Positions 7,627 to 16,090 of a stretch of 36,192 bases of DNA are shown here, one piece after another. Made by a program: the position numbers and the translations under genes. Source of the DNA: Lacticaseibacillus hegangensis (GTDB lineage: Bacteria > Bacillota > Bacilli > Lactobacillales > Lactobacillaceae); assembly GCF_003946465.1 (NCBI RefSeq), contig NZ_RHOL01000029.1, forward strand, positions 1-36,192. The letters run 5' to 3'. Below the pieces are notes generated by a model. The model saw only the letters and a program-made list of their open reading frames with translations, was not told the origin of the DNA and made no database searches. Numbering within the stretch: position 1 is the first letter of the stretch; each line of letters opens with the position of its first letter.

Positions 7627-8439
7627 TTATTTCAAATCGATCGCCGTCTGCAGCGCTTTGATGGGATCGGTGCTGGACACGGTGTACAGCGCGTTGCCCT
7701 CGCGCCAGGTCACGCTGTTTTGCCGCGTGTTGGTGCTGGTGGTGGTCAGACTGATAGCGCCATGGCCAGCCGGAACCGGCAGCATTTCCTTGCTCAGCAG
7801 ACTGGTGACCTGGTTAGCCAGCGGCAGCGGTTGTTCCCCGTTGATGGTCGCTGACTGCAGCGACACGGACCAGTGGCCCTCAGCCCAGGTCAGGTAGGTC
7901 GAGCCCGCCGCACCTTCTTCCGTCGCGGTCAGGTTGTCGCCGACGCTGACAGTGGGCAAACCCTGCTCGACCGGTCGATAGTTGATTTGTGCCTCAGCGG
8001 CAGCCGGCGTCGCGTATGTCACCTTTTTGATCGCAACTGGTGCAATCAGGCCGTCCAGCCTCGGGTCGTTGAACGGCAGGGAACTGCCTTCACTCAGGTA
8101 CAGGCCGTAGTTGGCGCTGTTACCGATCGCCTGAACGTTCAGGTTCTTGCCCGCAGCCGCCGTGTAGTTGCTCGGAAACTTGGCCCCTGGCAGCTTAGCC
8201 TGCACGGCCTGCTTCATGGTGGTGTAGCGGTCAGGGGTGGCACTACTTGAGGCGCTGGAAGCCGTCTGCTTGGCGGCCGGTGCCGCTTTCGTCTTACTAT
8301 TCTTCTTTGTGGCTTTTTTCTCGACCTTACTGGAGCTGGCTTTGCTGCTGGAAGAATCATTGGCGCTGGATGAATTCCCGCACGCCGCAGTCCCCAGGAC
8401 CAGCAGCGTCAAAGGAATCAGTAAAATAGTTTTCTTCAT
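7627..8439 (-). CDS. Predicted lipoprotein of unknown function
   Basis: 270 aa. The N-terminus MKKTILLIPLTLLVLGTAAC is a lipoprotein signal with the lipidated residue C20. Position -3 is Thr rather than Leu, so the lipobox (TAAC) is slightly atypical. A Ser/Lys/Ala-rich linker (about 21-95) leads to a globular domain of about 175 aa that I do not recognise. The protein probably sits on the outer face of the membrane. The start is set by GGAGG upstream of ATG 8437-8439; a longer frame to 8559 has no support. A single-gene unit with its own -10 box and terminator. Confidence 0.8.
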   Translation of the reverse strand: MKKTILLIPLTLLVLGTAACGNSSSANDSSSSKASSSKVEKKATKKNSKTKAAPAAKQTASSASSSATPDRYTTMKQAVQAKLPGAKFPSNYTAAAGKNLNVQAIGNSANYGLYLSEGSSLPFNDPRLDGLIAPVAIKKVTYATPAAAEAQINYRPVEQGLPTVSVGDNLTATEEGAAGSTYLTWAEGHWSVSLQSATINGEQPLPLANQVTSLLSKEMLPVPAGHGAISLTTTSTNTRQNSVTWREGNALYTVSSTDPIKALQTAIDLK

Positions 8440-8475
8440 AACTAATCGCCTCCAAGGTAACCTGCTTACGGTGTT

Positions 8476-8481
8476 ATTATA
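8476..8481 (-). promoter_or_regulatory. -10 box of the lipoprotein gene
   Basis: Perfect TATAAT on the minus strand, 37 bp before the ATG; no clear -35. Confidence 0.4.
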
Positions 8482-8555
8482 CCCGAAGTGGCCACCTAGT
8501 GGTTCATTTATGAAGCCGCATGACATAATCGTTAGAATCGCGCAGACGCGACATT

Positions 8556-8927
8556 TCAACTGAGATAGCCGATGAGGGTCAGCCGCAACAAGTCAGGCCT
8601 AGCCAAAATGAACTCGTACTGGGCCGTGTGCAGGAAAAACTGCTGCACGGCTTGTACCGGCACGTCAAAATAAGCGGCGTAGATGAAGTGGCGCGGCTGC
8701 ATGTGCAGGGCGAGCCCCAAGCTTGCTCGCCGCAGCAGCTGGCCAACCTGCGCGGTAAAAACTTCTTGCGTCAGCGGGTCTCTTGGTCCCTCGAGCGTAC
8801 CGCCGGCAAGCGGCTGCCACGCATCGGAAAAACTAAACAGCAGCGCGATCAGTTCGGGCGCCGTCAATGTGATCACGGGCTTTTCGGCCGCCATGTCTAG
8901 GACCAGCTCGCTCAGCGTTTGCGCCAT
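8556..8927 (-). CDS. Hypothetical protein, 123 aa
   Basis: Not recognised. The sequence is rich in Ala, Leu, Gln and Phe and looks helical and soluble, with no signal peptide or long membrane segment. The ATG is at 8925-8927. Its only ribosome-site candidate, AAAGGTGGG, is one arm of a hairpin (8936-8953). The gene lies alone between the lipoprotein and DUF2252 genes, on the same strand, with a terminator (9001-9028) upstream. The open frame is intact and antisense frames are weaker, so it is probably real. Confidence 0.6.
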   Translation of the reverse strand: MAQTLSELVLDMAAEKPVITLTAPELIALLFSFSDAWQPLAGGTLEGPRDPLTQEVFTAQVGQLLRRASLGLALHMQPRHFIYAAYFDVPVQAVQQFFLHTAQYEFILARPDLLRLTLIGYLS

Positions 8928-8935
8928 GACTTTTT

Positions 8936-8953
8936 CCCACCTTTCCTGGTGGG
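8936..8953 (-). promoter_or_regulatory. Hairpin covering the ribosome site of the 123-aa gene
   Basis: Minus strand CCCACC-AGGAAA-GGTGGG, a perfect 6-bp stem. Its 3' arm contains the only Shine-Dalgarno-like sequence, 8 nt before the ATG. Confidence 0.5.
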
Positions 8954-9000
8954 TTAAGCGTAGAAAGGAACCGCCGGCGAGTCAACGAATTCGACTCACG

Positions 9001-9028
9001 CAAAAGGCGCCGAAAAGTTCTCGGCGCC
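9001..9028 (-). terminator. Terminator of the DUF2252 gene
   Basis: Minus strand GGCGCCGA-N7-TCGGCGCC followed by TTTT. Confidence 0.8.
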
Positions 9029-9039
9029 GTTCAGCACAA

Positions 9040-10398
9040 TCAGTCGTATTTTTCAATAAAGGCCGCGTAATCGGCTGTGACCTGATGCAGGTAGTCCTTC
9101 GCCCAGTGCTGGATCGCCGCGTCAAAATCCTTGTTCATATACCCGGCAGCGACTGCGGCCATCGGACTTTGGGCGTGCGCCATTGCCAGCAGGTACCCGC
9201 ACAGGCGGCAGTATGCCTGGTACTGCGTCCATGACAGCGCTGCGACGTCGATCGACCCCTTCATGTCGCGGAACTGACGCACGTAAAAGCTTTTGCCGAA
9301 GGCGTTGAACCAGCCCAGAAACGGGTCCGACGCTTTTTGAAGAATCTGCGTGGACGAAATAATGCGTTGACCTTCGCTGACTTCCTGATTCAGCGTGACC
9401 TCCAGCCGCGATGGCAGCAGATCACGGCGTCTTGGCAGCGCCTCTTTGACCTGCAGGACCAGGTGCGAGCCGCCCAGCCCGGTTAAAAGCATGAGGTAGC
9501 TGCTGGTGCCGAAGCTGCCGATGCCGACGGAATGGCGAATGATGTCGGTGATGTGGTACTGGCCGAGCAACAGCGCGACGTCTGCGCGCGTTGTCTGCTG
9601 GTACTGCAAGAAGCCGTGCATCATCCCGATTTCCTGACCTTGTTCCAGGTGGACCGTGCGCGGCGGATCATCCTTGAACCGCAGGTGGGTGCCGTGCAGC
9701 TCGGTGAATTTTTTGACGACGGATTCGTTGTCGCGATTGGCCGCCTTTTTGACCACGTCACGCACGAACTGCGCGTCCTCCTCGTCGGGCAGCTCGGCCA
9801 CCAGGTTGGCCACCGCCGTGCTGGCATAAAAGCGTTCGAGCGCACCGGTTTTGAACGCCTTCTTCAGGGTCTTGCGGTAAGTGCGCGCGACCTCCTTGAC
9901 CAGCTGGTCGACGTCAGTCTCGCCGAAGTGCTCCTGGCCGGCAAACAGGTAGATCGAAGTCGTCAGGCGCTTGACGTCGAATTCAAACGAGTTGGGCGCC
10001 GCCTCATCGAAGTCGTTGAGGTCAAACAGCATGTTGCGCTCAGGCGACGCGTAGAAGCCGAAGTTTTGCAGGTGGGCATCCCCGTCGGTCAAAACGCGCA
10101 AGTGCGACTGCGGCTCGTGGCTGAGGTCATAGGCCATCAGCTCCGCCGTCCCGCGGAAAAAGGCCGCCGGATTGGCCCCCATCTTCTGGTGGCGCTGCGG
10201 CAGCAGTTCCTGAATCAAGTTGGCCTCGATGGCGTCAATGAAGGCGACCGGGTCGCGCTTGATGATTGGCCGCTTACCCAGCGCAGCCAGCGGCACGGTC
10301 TCCCGCTGCGCCTTACCCAGATCGTGCAAGGCCGTGATGTTCGTGATATTAGTCTGCCGCTGAAGCTTCTTAAGTTCCTCGATCATTTCTGCACGCAT
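9040..10398 (-). CDS. DUF2252 domain protein (kinase-like fold)
   Basis: 452 aa, full-length for the family. DUF2252 proteins look like distant protein- or aminoglycoside-kinase-fold members; the reaction is unknown. The family signatures GDAHLQNFG (106-114) and DLNDFDEA (126-133) carry the likely catalytic Asp/His/Asn residues. VGIGSFGTSSYLMLL and LQVKEA follow in the middle, and a helical C-terminus holds AHAQSPMAAVAAGYM. The start is uncertain: an in-frame GTG lies 12 bp upstream (10410), but the ATG at 10396-10398 has AAAGTGGGTG at better spacing. A TetR gene lies upstream on the same strand, separated by a terminator. Confidence 0.85.
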   Translation of the reverse strand: MRAEMIEELKKLQRQTNITNITALHDLGKAQRETVPLAALGKRPIIKRDPVAFIDAIEANLIQELLPQRHQKMGANPAAFFRGTAELMAYDLSHEPQSHLRVLTDGDAHLQNFGFYASPERNMLFDLNDFDEAAPNSFEFDVKRLTTSIYLFAGQEHFGETDVDQLVKEVARTYRKTLKKAFKTGALERFYASTAVANLVAELPDEEDAQFVRDVVKKAANRDNESVVKKFTELHGTHLRFKDDPPRTVHLEQGQEIGMMHGFLQYQQTTRADVALLLGQYHITDIIRHSVGIGSFGTSSYLMLLTGLGGSHLVLQVKEALPRRRDLLPSRLEVTLNQEVSEGQRIISSTQILQKASDPFLGWFNAFGKSFYVRQFRDMKGSIDVAALSWTQYQAYCRLCGYLLAMAHAQSPMAAVAAGYMNKDFDAAIQHWAKDYLHQVTADYAAFIEKYD

Positions 10399-10454
10399 GC
10401 AAGCACCCACTTTCCGCTTTCAACTTAGCGCAAGCAATCCACTTGTGCAACCGC

Positions 10455-10486
10455 ATAAAAAAAGAAAGCCAGCACGACTTTCTTTC
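10455..10486 (-). terminator. Weak terminator after the first TetR gene
   Basis: Minus strand AAAGAAAG-N9-CTTTCTTT followed by a T-tract; the stem is A/T-rich. Confidence 0.5.
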
Positions 10487-10499
10487 AGGTCAACGATAT

Positions 10500-11105
10500 C
10501 TATTCAGCTTTTTTCAGCGCCTCGCGCAGGTCCATTTTCACCGAATCCTTAGCAAAGCGCTTGTTGATGATGAAGTCATGAATCACGGCCTGCAAGATCT
10601 CGATCATCTGCTCGCGCGAGATTTCGATGAAGTCCGGCGCCATTAAGTTCGCGATTCCAGTTGCCACGATCCATAAGCCGGAAATCGTGTTGCGGCGCTG
10701 CTCCTCGCTGATCTGCTCAGCCGGCGCGTACTGGTCCAGCCGTTCGATGGCGGTCGTAAACGCGAATTCCCGCATGTCCTCGACGCCGAAGTGGTCCTCG
10801 ATGAAGACCGCCCGGTACAGCGCCGGGTTGTCCAGCGCAAAATTGATGTACGCCAGCCCGAGGTCGACGATGGGATCGGTGGTGAAGCGGCGGCTCATTT
10901 TGGTCTGCAAGGTCTCTTTGATCTCGTCCAGGACCGCCTGCTTGAGGTCCGCCATGTTGGTAAATTCCAAGTAAATCGGCTGCGTCGAGCAACCCATGCG
11001 CTTGGCGATGTTGCGCGCAGTGAAGTGCTTAAAGCCCTCTTCGACCACCAGCGCATACGCCGCGTTCAAAATCTGGTCGTGCGTGATTGTTTTTTTCCGT
11101 GCCAT
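10500..11105 (-). CDS. TetR/AcrR family transcriptional regulator
   Basis: DNA-binding repressor of 201 aa. The N-terminal TetR helix-turn-helix spans about 9-55 (DQILNAAYALVVEEGF, then FTARNIAKRMGCSTQPIYLEF). The C-terminal ligand domain is of a common TetR type with no ligand clue. AGGGGGAA precedes the ATG at 11103-11105. It is divergent from pepS across 346 bp and may control itself or its neighbours; no clear operator is assigned. Confidence 0.88.
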   Translation of the reverse strand: MARKKTITHDQILNAAYALVVEEGFKHFTARNIAKRMGCSTQPIYLEFTNMADLKQAVLDEIKETLQTKMSRRFTTDPIVDLGLAYINFALDNPALYRAVFIEDHFGVEDMREFAFTTAIERLDQYAPAEQISEEQRRNTISGLWIVATGIANLMAPDFIEISREQMIEILQAVIHDFIINKRFAKDSVKMDLREALKKAE

Positions 11106-11451
11106 TAAAGTTCCCCCTAAATCCTGAAAGCTCTGTTAAACCATAAACCCCCTACACAAAACGCTTACACTTACCTGGTTATTTTAACAGATTAGGGTAT
11201 AAAGACAATGATTATCTAACAATTTTTCTAATAAAGCAGGTCGCCTGTATCCCTTGAGTGCCGCCGCCTCTAGCGTTACCGTTGCCTGGGTGAACAATTG
11301 TTATTCGGGCGTTATCTGGGACCATTATGGCAAAGTGATGGGTGTTGTATAATCATCAATACCGACCCGTTTGAAGATAAGAAATCAGAAACCGATTGAG
11401 CCTGCATCTGCAAGCGGCTAAAATAAGAGCAAACCAAAGGAGGATAACGGC
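11106..11451. other. Divergent promoter region, TetR and pepS
   Basis: 346 bp without a gene. Towards TetR the minus strand offers TTGTCT-N16-TAAAAT (about 11181-11208). Towards pepS there is TTATGG (11325-11330) and a perfect TATAAT (11348-11353) 17 bp apart. A 10-bp palindrome AACAATTGTT lies at 11293-11302. The half-site GCTTACA at 11163-11169 also occurs in the nitroreductase operator at 31039. Confidence 0.5.
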
Positions 11452-12684
11452 ATGACACTACCGAATTTTGATCAACTGCTCGATAAATACGCGGCACTTG
11501 CGGTGGATACCGGCGTGGGAGTGAAACCCGGCGACACGGTCTACTTGCAGGTGGCGACGGACCAGCGGCCGCTGGCCCACCGCATCATTGAAACAGCCTA
11601 CGCGCGCGGCGCCGCTGAGGTACAGGTCTGGTGGCAGGACGATTTTCAAAAGCGTCAAGACATGCTGCACCTCGCCGACGACCGGCTGAAGCAGCAAGCC
11701 CCGCAGACCAAGGTCATGTTCGACTACTGGCTGAACCACGCGGCCAAGCGGATCACTGTGACCTCCAGCGACCCGGACAACCTGGCCGGCGTGGATCCGG
11801 CACGCGTGGCCGCCTACCAAAGCGGCTTCCAGAAAAGCTACGCGGCCCTGAGTGCGGCAATTTCCGGCAACCAAATTGCCTGGACCATCATCGGCGCCGC
11901 GTCGCCGAAGTGGGCGGCCAAGGTCTTCCCCGACGAGGACCCGGAAACGGCGACCGACAAGCTGTGGGATGCCATTTTCAAAACGGTCCGTATCTACGAA
12001 ACAGACCCGGAAGCTGCGTGGGCCAAGCATGAGGCCCGGCTGCGCGAGAAAGCCGACTGGCTGAACGCCGAGCAGTTCGACGCCTTGCACTACCAGGCGC
12101 CGGGCACGGACCTCACCGTCGGCCTGCCGACCGGCCATATCTGGAATGGCGGCAGCGGGGAAAACGCCAAGGGCGAAGTCTTCACCGCGAACATGCCGAC
12201 CGAAGAAGTCTTCACTGCCCCGGACAACCGCCGCATTGACGGCACAGTGGCGTCCACCAAGCCGTTGTCTTATTCCGGCAGCATTTTGCAGGACATGCAC
12301 TTCACCTTCAAAAATGGCCAGGTCGTATCGGCCCATGCCGGCCAAGGCGATGCGGTCCTGCAGCACCTGCTGGCCATTCCGGGCGCGCGCTCGTTGGGCG
12401 AGATCTCGCTGGTGCCCGACCCGTCGCCGATCAGCCAGTCAGGCCTGATTTTCTTCAGCACGCTGTACGACGAAAACGCGTCAGATCACATGGCGCTGGG
12501 CATGGCCTACCCGTTCTCGCTTGAAGGCGGCACCAAGCTGACGCCGGCTGAGCTGACCGCCCGCGGCCTGAACGTTGCCGACACCCATGTCGATTTCATG
12601 ATGGGCTCGGCGCAGATGGCCATCGATGGTATCAAGAAGGACGGCACCGTGGTTCCAATTTTCCGCAATGGCGATTGGGCCTGA
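11452..12684 (+). CDS. pepS: Aminopeptidase PepS (M29 family)
   Basis: Cytosolic metallo-aminopeptidase of 410 aa that trims peptides taken up or released in proteolysis. Full length for M29 (AmpS/AmpT/PepS). The metal ligands of the family are recognisable: Glu in PTEEVFTAPD, Glu in LGEISLVPD, His in ASDHMALG, and His and Asp in DTHVDFMMGS. The N-terminal half carries the typical GVGVKPGDTVYLQV start. AAAGGAGG lies 8 nt before the ATG. Monocistronic, with its own promoter and a strong terminator. Confidence 0.95.
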   Translation: MTLPNFDQLLDKYAALAVDTGVGVKPGDTVYLQVATDQRPLAHRIIETAYARGAAEVQVWWQDDFQKRQDMLHLADDRLKQQAPQTKVMFDYWLNHAAKRITVTSSDPDNLAGVDPARVAAYQSGFQKSYAALSAAISGNQIAWTIIGAASPKWAAKVFPDEDPETATDKLWDAIFKTVRIYETDPEAAWAKHEARLREKADWLNAEQFDALHYQAPGTDLTVGLPTGHIWNGGSGENAKGEVFTANMPTEEVFTAPDNRRIDGTVASTKPLSYSGSILQDMHFTFKNGQVVSAHAGQGDAVLQHLLAIPGARSLGEISLVPDPSPISQSGLIFFSTLYDENASDHMALGMAYPFSLEGGTKLTPAELTARGLNVADTHVDFMMGSAQMAIDGIKKDGTVVPIFRNGDWA

Positions 12685-12702
12685 CTTAACGCTAATCAAA
12701 AC

Positions 12703-12741
12703 AAAATCAGCAGCCTTTGCGAAGAGGACTGCTGATTTTTT
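12703..12741. terminator. Bidirectional terminator between pepS and the PFL gene
   Basis: AAAATCAGCAG pairs with CTGCTGATTTT across about 14 nt, followed by TT; a run of A precedes it. It touches the stop codon of the convergent gene. Confidence 0.8.
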
Positions 12742-14083
12742 AGTTTTTGAAGCTGTGGATCGGGGCGGGAATCTGGCCGCCGCGGTTGACGAACACGCTG
12801 GCGTCCCCGTCATTGACAGCCATGATTGGGGCGCGGCCGAACAGCCCGCCGAATTCGATGGTCTCACCGACGTCCTTCCCCGGCACCGGAATCACGCGCA
12901 CCGCGGTGGTCTTATTGTTGACGATGCCGATGGCCGCCTCGTCGGCAATCATGCCGCTGATGGTGGTGGCCGGCGTCTTGCCCGGTATCGCGATCATGTC
13001 CAAACCGACCGAGCATACCGCCGTCATCGCCTCGAGCTTTTCAATGGTGATCTGGCCGGCCGCCGCGGCGGCGATCATGTTCGCGTCTTCAGACACCGGA
13101 ATGAAGGCCCCTGAGAGCCCGCCCACTTTTTCCGCGGCCATGATGCCGCCTTTTTTGACGGCGTCGTTGAGCAGCGCCAGCGCCGCGGTGGTGCCCGGCG
13201 TGCCGACATGACTCAGGCCCAGCGTCTCGAGAATCTGCGCCACGGAATCATTGCGCGCCGGGGTCGGGGCCAGCGACAAGTCGACAATGTTGAACGGGAC
13301 CCCCAGCCGCTCGGCCGCGACCTTGCCCACAAACTGGCCCATCCGCGAAACCTTGAAGGCGGTTTGCTTGATCTGCTCGCAGACCTGCTCAAACGTCGCG
13401 TGCGGCTGGTCCGCCAGCGCGCGCTGGACCACCCCGGGCCCGGAAACGCCGGTGTTGATGGCCATGTCGCCTTCCGACACGCCCCAAAACGCGCCCGCCA
13501 TGAACGGATTGTCCTCCACTGCGTTGGCAAAAATCACCAGTTTCATCGCGTTGACCGGATCGATCGCCGATACGTCCTTGACAACCTGGCCCATCAGCTT
13601 CACGGCGTCCATGTTGAGGCCACTGCGAGTCGCCCCGACGTTCACCGAGGCGCAGACGCGCTCGGTGGTGGCAAGCGCCTCGGGTAAGCTGTTGATCAAC
13701 GCGACGTCGGCCGGCGTGCAGCCCGCCTGCACGGTCGCAGAGTAGCCGCCGATCAGGTCGACTTGCACCGCCTTGGCCGCGCGGTCCATCGCCTGCGCAA
13801 TGGCGGGAAAATTGGGCTTGGGGTCGCTGCCGGCCAGCAGCGCCACCGGGGTGACACTGATGCGCTTATTGACAATCGGGATCCCGAATTCATTTTCGAT
13901 CGCGTCCGCCACCGCTACGAGGTTAGCGGCCTTGGCGGTGATCTTATCGTAGATCCGCGCAGCAGTGGTGCTGGTGTCGCCCGTGATGCAGTCCAGCAGT
14001 GAGATGCCCATGGTGATGGTGCGAATGTCGAGGTTCTCCTCGCTGATCATTTCGATGGTTTCTTTGATCTGATTGCTTTCCAT
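12740..14083 (-). CDS. PFL/UPF0210 (DUF711) family protein
   Basis: 447 aa, full length for UPF0210, a family distantly related to the glycyl-radical enzyme fold but without a known reaction. Conserved blocks seen include [72 protein letters not shown] and [17 protein letters not shown]. It is always paired with an ACT-domain protein, which here lies 15 bp upstream. Two ATGs are adjacent (14081-14083 and 14084-14086); the inner one is better spaced from AGGAGG, but either could be used. Confidence 0.92.
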   Translation of the reverse strand: MESNQIKETIEMISEENLDIRTITMGISLLDCITGDTSTTAARIYDKITAKAANLVAVADAIENEFGIPIVNKRISVTPVALLAGSDPKPNFPAIAQAMDRAAKAVQVDLIGGYSATVQAGCTPADVALINSLPEALATTERVCASVNVGATRSGLNMDAVKLMGQVVKDVSAIDPVNAMKLVIFANAVEDNPFMAGAFWGVSEGDMAINTGVSGPGVVQRALADQPHATFEQVCEQIKQTAFKVSRMGQFVGKVAAERLGVPFNIVDLSLAPTPARNDSVAQILETLGLSHVGTPGTTAALALLNDAVKKGGIMAAEKVGGLSGAFIPVSEDANMIAAAAAGQITIEKLEAMTAVCSVGLDMIAIPGKTPATTISGMIADEAAIGIVNNKTTAVRVIPVPGKDVGETIEFGGLFGRAPIMAVNDGDASVFVNRGGQIPAPIHSFKN

Positions 14084-14098
14084 CATGCGCCTCCTGGG

Positions 14099-14365
14099 TT
14101 ACAGCTTGTGCATCGCGTCAAAAATCTCCTGCCGCGCGATTTTGACCTCGACACCAATGTCTGCGCCCAAGTCCTGCAGCTGCGTTTTAACGGCCGTGAA
14201 GTCCGCCTCAGCCGGCAGCTGCGCCAGAAGCATCATGGTGAACGCCCCGCGCATGATGGTCTGCGACACGTCCAAAATATTGACGTCCAGGGCCGCCAGC
14301 TTGGTTGTGACGGCCGCGATGATGCCCACCTTATCCGTCCCGATGACCGTGATGATGACTTGCAT
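14099..14365 (-). CDS. ACT-domain protein, UPF0237
   Basis: 88 aa, a single ACT domain (MQVIITVIGTDKVGIIAAVT at the N-terminus, then ILDVSQTIMRGAFTMMLL). ACT domains bind amino acids and regulate partner enzymes. The gene is the first of a two-gene operon with the PFL protein, whose ribosome site lies just behind its stop codon. AGGAGG precedes the ATG. The pairing is conserved across Firmicutes, so it probably regulates its PFL partner. Confidence 0.92.
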   Translation of the reverse strand: MQVIITVIGTDKVGIIAAVTTKLAALDVNILDVSQTIMRGAFTMMLLAQLPAEADFTAVKTQLQDLGADIGVEVKIARQEIFDAMHKL

Positions 14366-14396
14366 GAAACCGCCTCCTGAGTGTTAAGTTGCTCTC

Positions 14397-14405
14397 AGTT
14401 TAGCA
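14397..14405 (-). promoter_or_regulatory. Candidate extended -10 promoter of the ACT-PFL operon
   Basis: Minus strand TGCTAAACT, about 32 bp before the ATG. Confidence 0.35.
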
Positions 14406-14440
14406 TACCGAAAGCGCGCCTGGCGGGTTTTTCAGTGGTT

Positions 14441-14471
14441 GCAAAAAGTGGCCCGCAACAAGCGGGCCACT
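14441..14471 (-). terminator. Terminator of the EIIA-like/LacI operon
   Basis: Minus strand AGTGGCCCGC-N5-GCGGGCCACT followed by TTTTT; perfect 10-bp stem. Confidence 0.9.
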
Positions 14472-14477
14472 GTTGGC

Positions 14478-15413
14478 TTAACCTCTGGCAATAAACTGCG
14501 ACGTAATCTCGACACGGCCATGCTTGGCCCCAGTCGCCAAAGCCAGCGCGGCCTGGCCGACGGCGTCAAGGTGGTGATCGATGGTCGAAATGCCCATCAA
14601 GCGGCCGGCGGTTTCGTTCTCCTGACCCATCATCGCCGGTGGCTGCAGGCCGTGTTCCACGTAGTACTCCAGCACCCCGGCGGCGATGTCGTCGCCGTTT
14701 GAGAACACGAAGTCCGGCTGCAGCTTGGCAAAAAACGCCCCGGCGGCCTTGCCGTCCTCGTTGGTCATCGAGCCCACCCAGTTGCGCGTCGGATCCGGCG
14801 GCGTGCCAAACACGGCGGTGTAGGCCTCGACCATGGTGCGCGAGGTTGCAGACAGCTTGGGCTCACGCGGCAGCATCAGACTGACGTGCTGATAGCCGCG
14901 GGCGCGAATCCATTCAAACGCCTGGCGGTAGCTGTCCTTGCGGTCGGTGAAGGCCGCGGCGATGTCAACCGCCCCCGGGTCTTCGCACACCACCACCGGG
15001 CCGAACTCCTGGTACTTGGCCAAGTCGGCCAGCGGGCTTTCGTGCGAAGTGAAAATCAGACCGTCAAAGGAGCGGCGGCGGAACTGCTCCAGGAATTGTT
15101 TTTCCAGCTTAGGCTGGTAATTAGACGGCAGCAGGGTCACCTGATAGCCTTGCGCAAAGGCGGCCTCCGTGATGCTTTGCATGAGCGCCGTGTAGTACGG
15201 GTGCACGAAGATCGGCAAGACGACCCCGATTTTCATGGTCTTGCCGCGGCTCAGGTCGCGGGCAACTTCGCTGGGCGCGTAATCCAGCCCGTCGATCACC
15301 GCCTGGACCTTAGCCCGGACAGCGTCTGAGACATATTTTCGATGGTTCAGCACCCGGGAAACGGTCGAAACCGAGTAGCCGCTGATGCGCGCAATGTCGT
15401 GAATGTTTGTCAT
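14478..15413 (-). CDS. LacI family transcriptional regulator
   Basis: 311 aa. The N-terminal helix-turn-helix and hinge helix are clear (IHDIARISGYSVSTVSRVLN, residues 4-23, then YAPSEVARDLSRGKT). A periplasmic-binding-protein-like sensor domain follows (IGVVLPIFVHPYYTALM). The start ATG at 15411-15413 has GGAGG 6 nt upstream. No sugar transporter or glycosidase is adjacent, so its ligand is unknown. The gene is 48 bp behind the EIIA-like gene and probably cotranscribed with it. Confidence 0.92.
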   Translation of the reverse strand: MTNIHDIARISGYSVSTVSRVLNHRKYVSDAVRAKVQAVIDGLDYAPSEVARDLSRGKTMKIGVVLPIFVHPYYTALMQSITEAAFAQGYQVTLLPSNYQPKLEKQFLEQFRRRSFDGLIFTSHESPLADLAKYQEFGPVVVCEDPGAVDIAAAFTDRKDSYRQAFEWIRARGYQHVSLMLPREPKLSATSRTMVEAYTAVFGTPPDPTRNWVGSMTNEDGKAAGAFFAKLQPDFVFSNGDDIAAGVLEYYVEHGLQPPAMMGQENETAGRLMGISTIDHHLDAVGQAALALATGAKHGRVEITSQFIARG

Positions 15414-15461
15414 GATGATCCTCCGCCTCTTAGTGTAGCAGAAGCGTTGCGGGGATGCGCC

Positions 15462-15902
15462 TTATTCAGCCAGCAGTGTGCGGGCGAATTGCTCGACCTG
15501 TTTAGCCGCGCTTGGCACACCGGCATCCAGCTTGCGGCGAATGCGTGTCAGCACCGCCTGCTTTTCCTCATCGCTGTGATCGCCTGGCATGGCCAAAATG
15601 ACCAGCTGGGACACCGCATGAGCACCCTCACCTGAGCCCCATGCCACCGGCTTGGCCAGCGTCACCAGCAGCGTCCGCGGCGCCTTTAAAGTATCACTTG
15701 ACGCGTACACGATCACGGCCTGCTCCCCGGCGAATTGCGCGCCTTGCGCCTCGCTGGCCAACATGCTGGCGTGCAGCGCAGTCTCGTCCAGCTTGAAGGC
15801 CTTGGCCGCCTGCTTGGCTGCCTCGGCCAGCGCGCCAAGCTCCGACTGATCCGCCAACTCCAGGTTCACTAAGGCAGTTTTACGAAATAATGTGTCAAAC
15901 AT
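15462..15902 (-). CDS. Degenerate PTS EIIA-like (fructose/mannitol type) protein
   Basis: 146 aa. The pattern of the PTS EIIA type 2 domain is visible: ALHASMLASEAQG at about 42-54 corresponds to the Re-x-gsT helix, and LAKPVAWGSGEGAHAVSQLV and LAMPGDHSDEE match the later strands. The segment that normally reads GxAIPH, with the phosphorylated histidine, is GEQAVIVYA (59-67), so the active-site His is replaced by Y66. The domain is therefore probably not phosphorylated in the usual way and may act as a sensor or partner for the LacI protein encoded next in the operon. The EIIA assignment rests on pattern, not a search. Confidence 0.65.
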   Translation of the reverse strand: MFDTLFRKTALVNLELADQSELGALAEAAKQAAKAFKLDETALHASMLASEAQGAQFAGEQAVIVYASSDTLKAPRTLLVTLAKPVAWGSGEGAHAVSQLVILAMPGDHSDEEKQAVLTRIRRKLDAGVPSAAKQVEQFARTLLAE

Positions 15903-15972
15903 GATGACGACCTCCTATGATTGCCATGCGCTTCGCCGCGGATCGAATCGCTGTTTCTATCAACAAGGTCAC

Positions 15973-16010
15973 TGTAAATTGTGGGACGGGTTTCAGGTCA
16001 AACGCTTTCA
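15973..16010 (-). promoter_or_regulatory. Candidate promoter and LacI-type operator of the EIIA-like/LacI operon
   Basis: Minus strand TTGACC (15996-16001), 17-bp spacer, TTTACA (15973-15978). Overlapping the -35, 15997-16010 reads on the minus strand TGAAAGCGTTTGAC, a half-conserved LacI/CcpA-type operator. Autoregulation is an inference. Confidence 0.35.
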
Positions 16011-16019
16011 CGAAAAAAG

Positions 16020-16036
16020 TTGAAAAAATTTTTCAA
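16020..16036. repeat. Perfect 17-bp inverted repeat
   Basis: TTGAAAAAATTTTTCAA, 8-bp arms around one A, between the ABC gene terminator and the EIIA-like operon promoter. Purpose unknown. Confidence 0.6.
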
Positions 16037-16040
16037 GCCA

Positions 16041-16070
16041 GCAAAAAACCGCCTGCAACTGCAGGCGGTT
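16041..16070 (-). terminator. Terminator of the ABC transporter gene
   Basis: Minus strand AACCGCCTG-CAGTTG-CAGGCGGTT followed by a T-tract. Confidence 0.88.
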
Positions 16071-16090
16071 CATTGGTTGAGGCCAGCCGA

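Noticed and set aside
9532-10428. 298-codon plus-strand frame opposite the DUF2252 gene
   Set aside because: Shadow; composition typical of antisense GC-rich sequence.
11458-12366. 302-codon minus-strand frame inside pepS
   Set aside because: Shadow of pepS; no ribosome site and no recognisable family.
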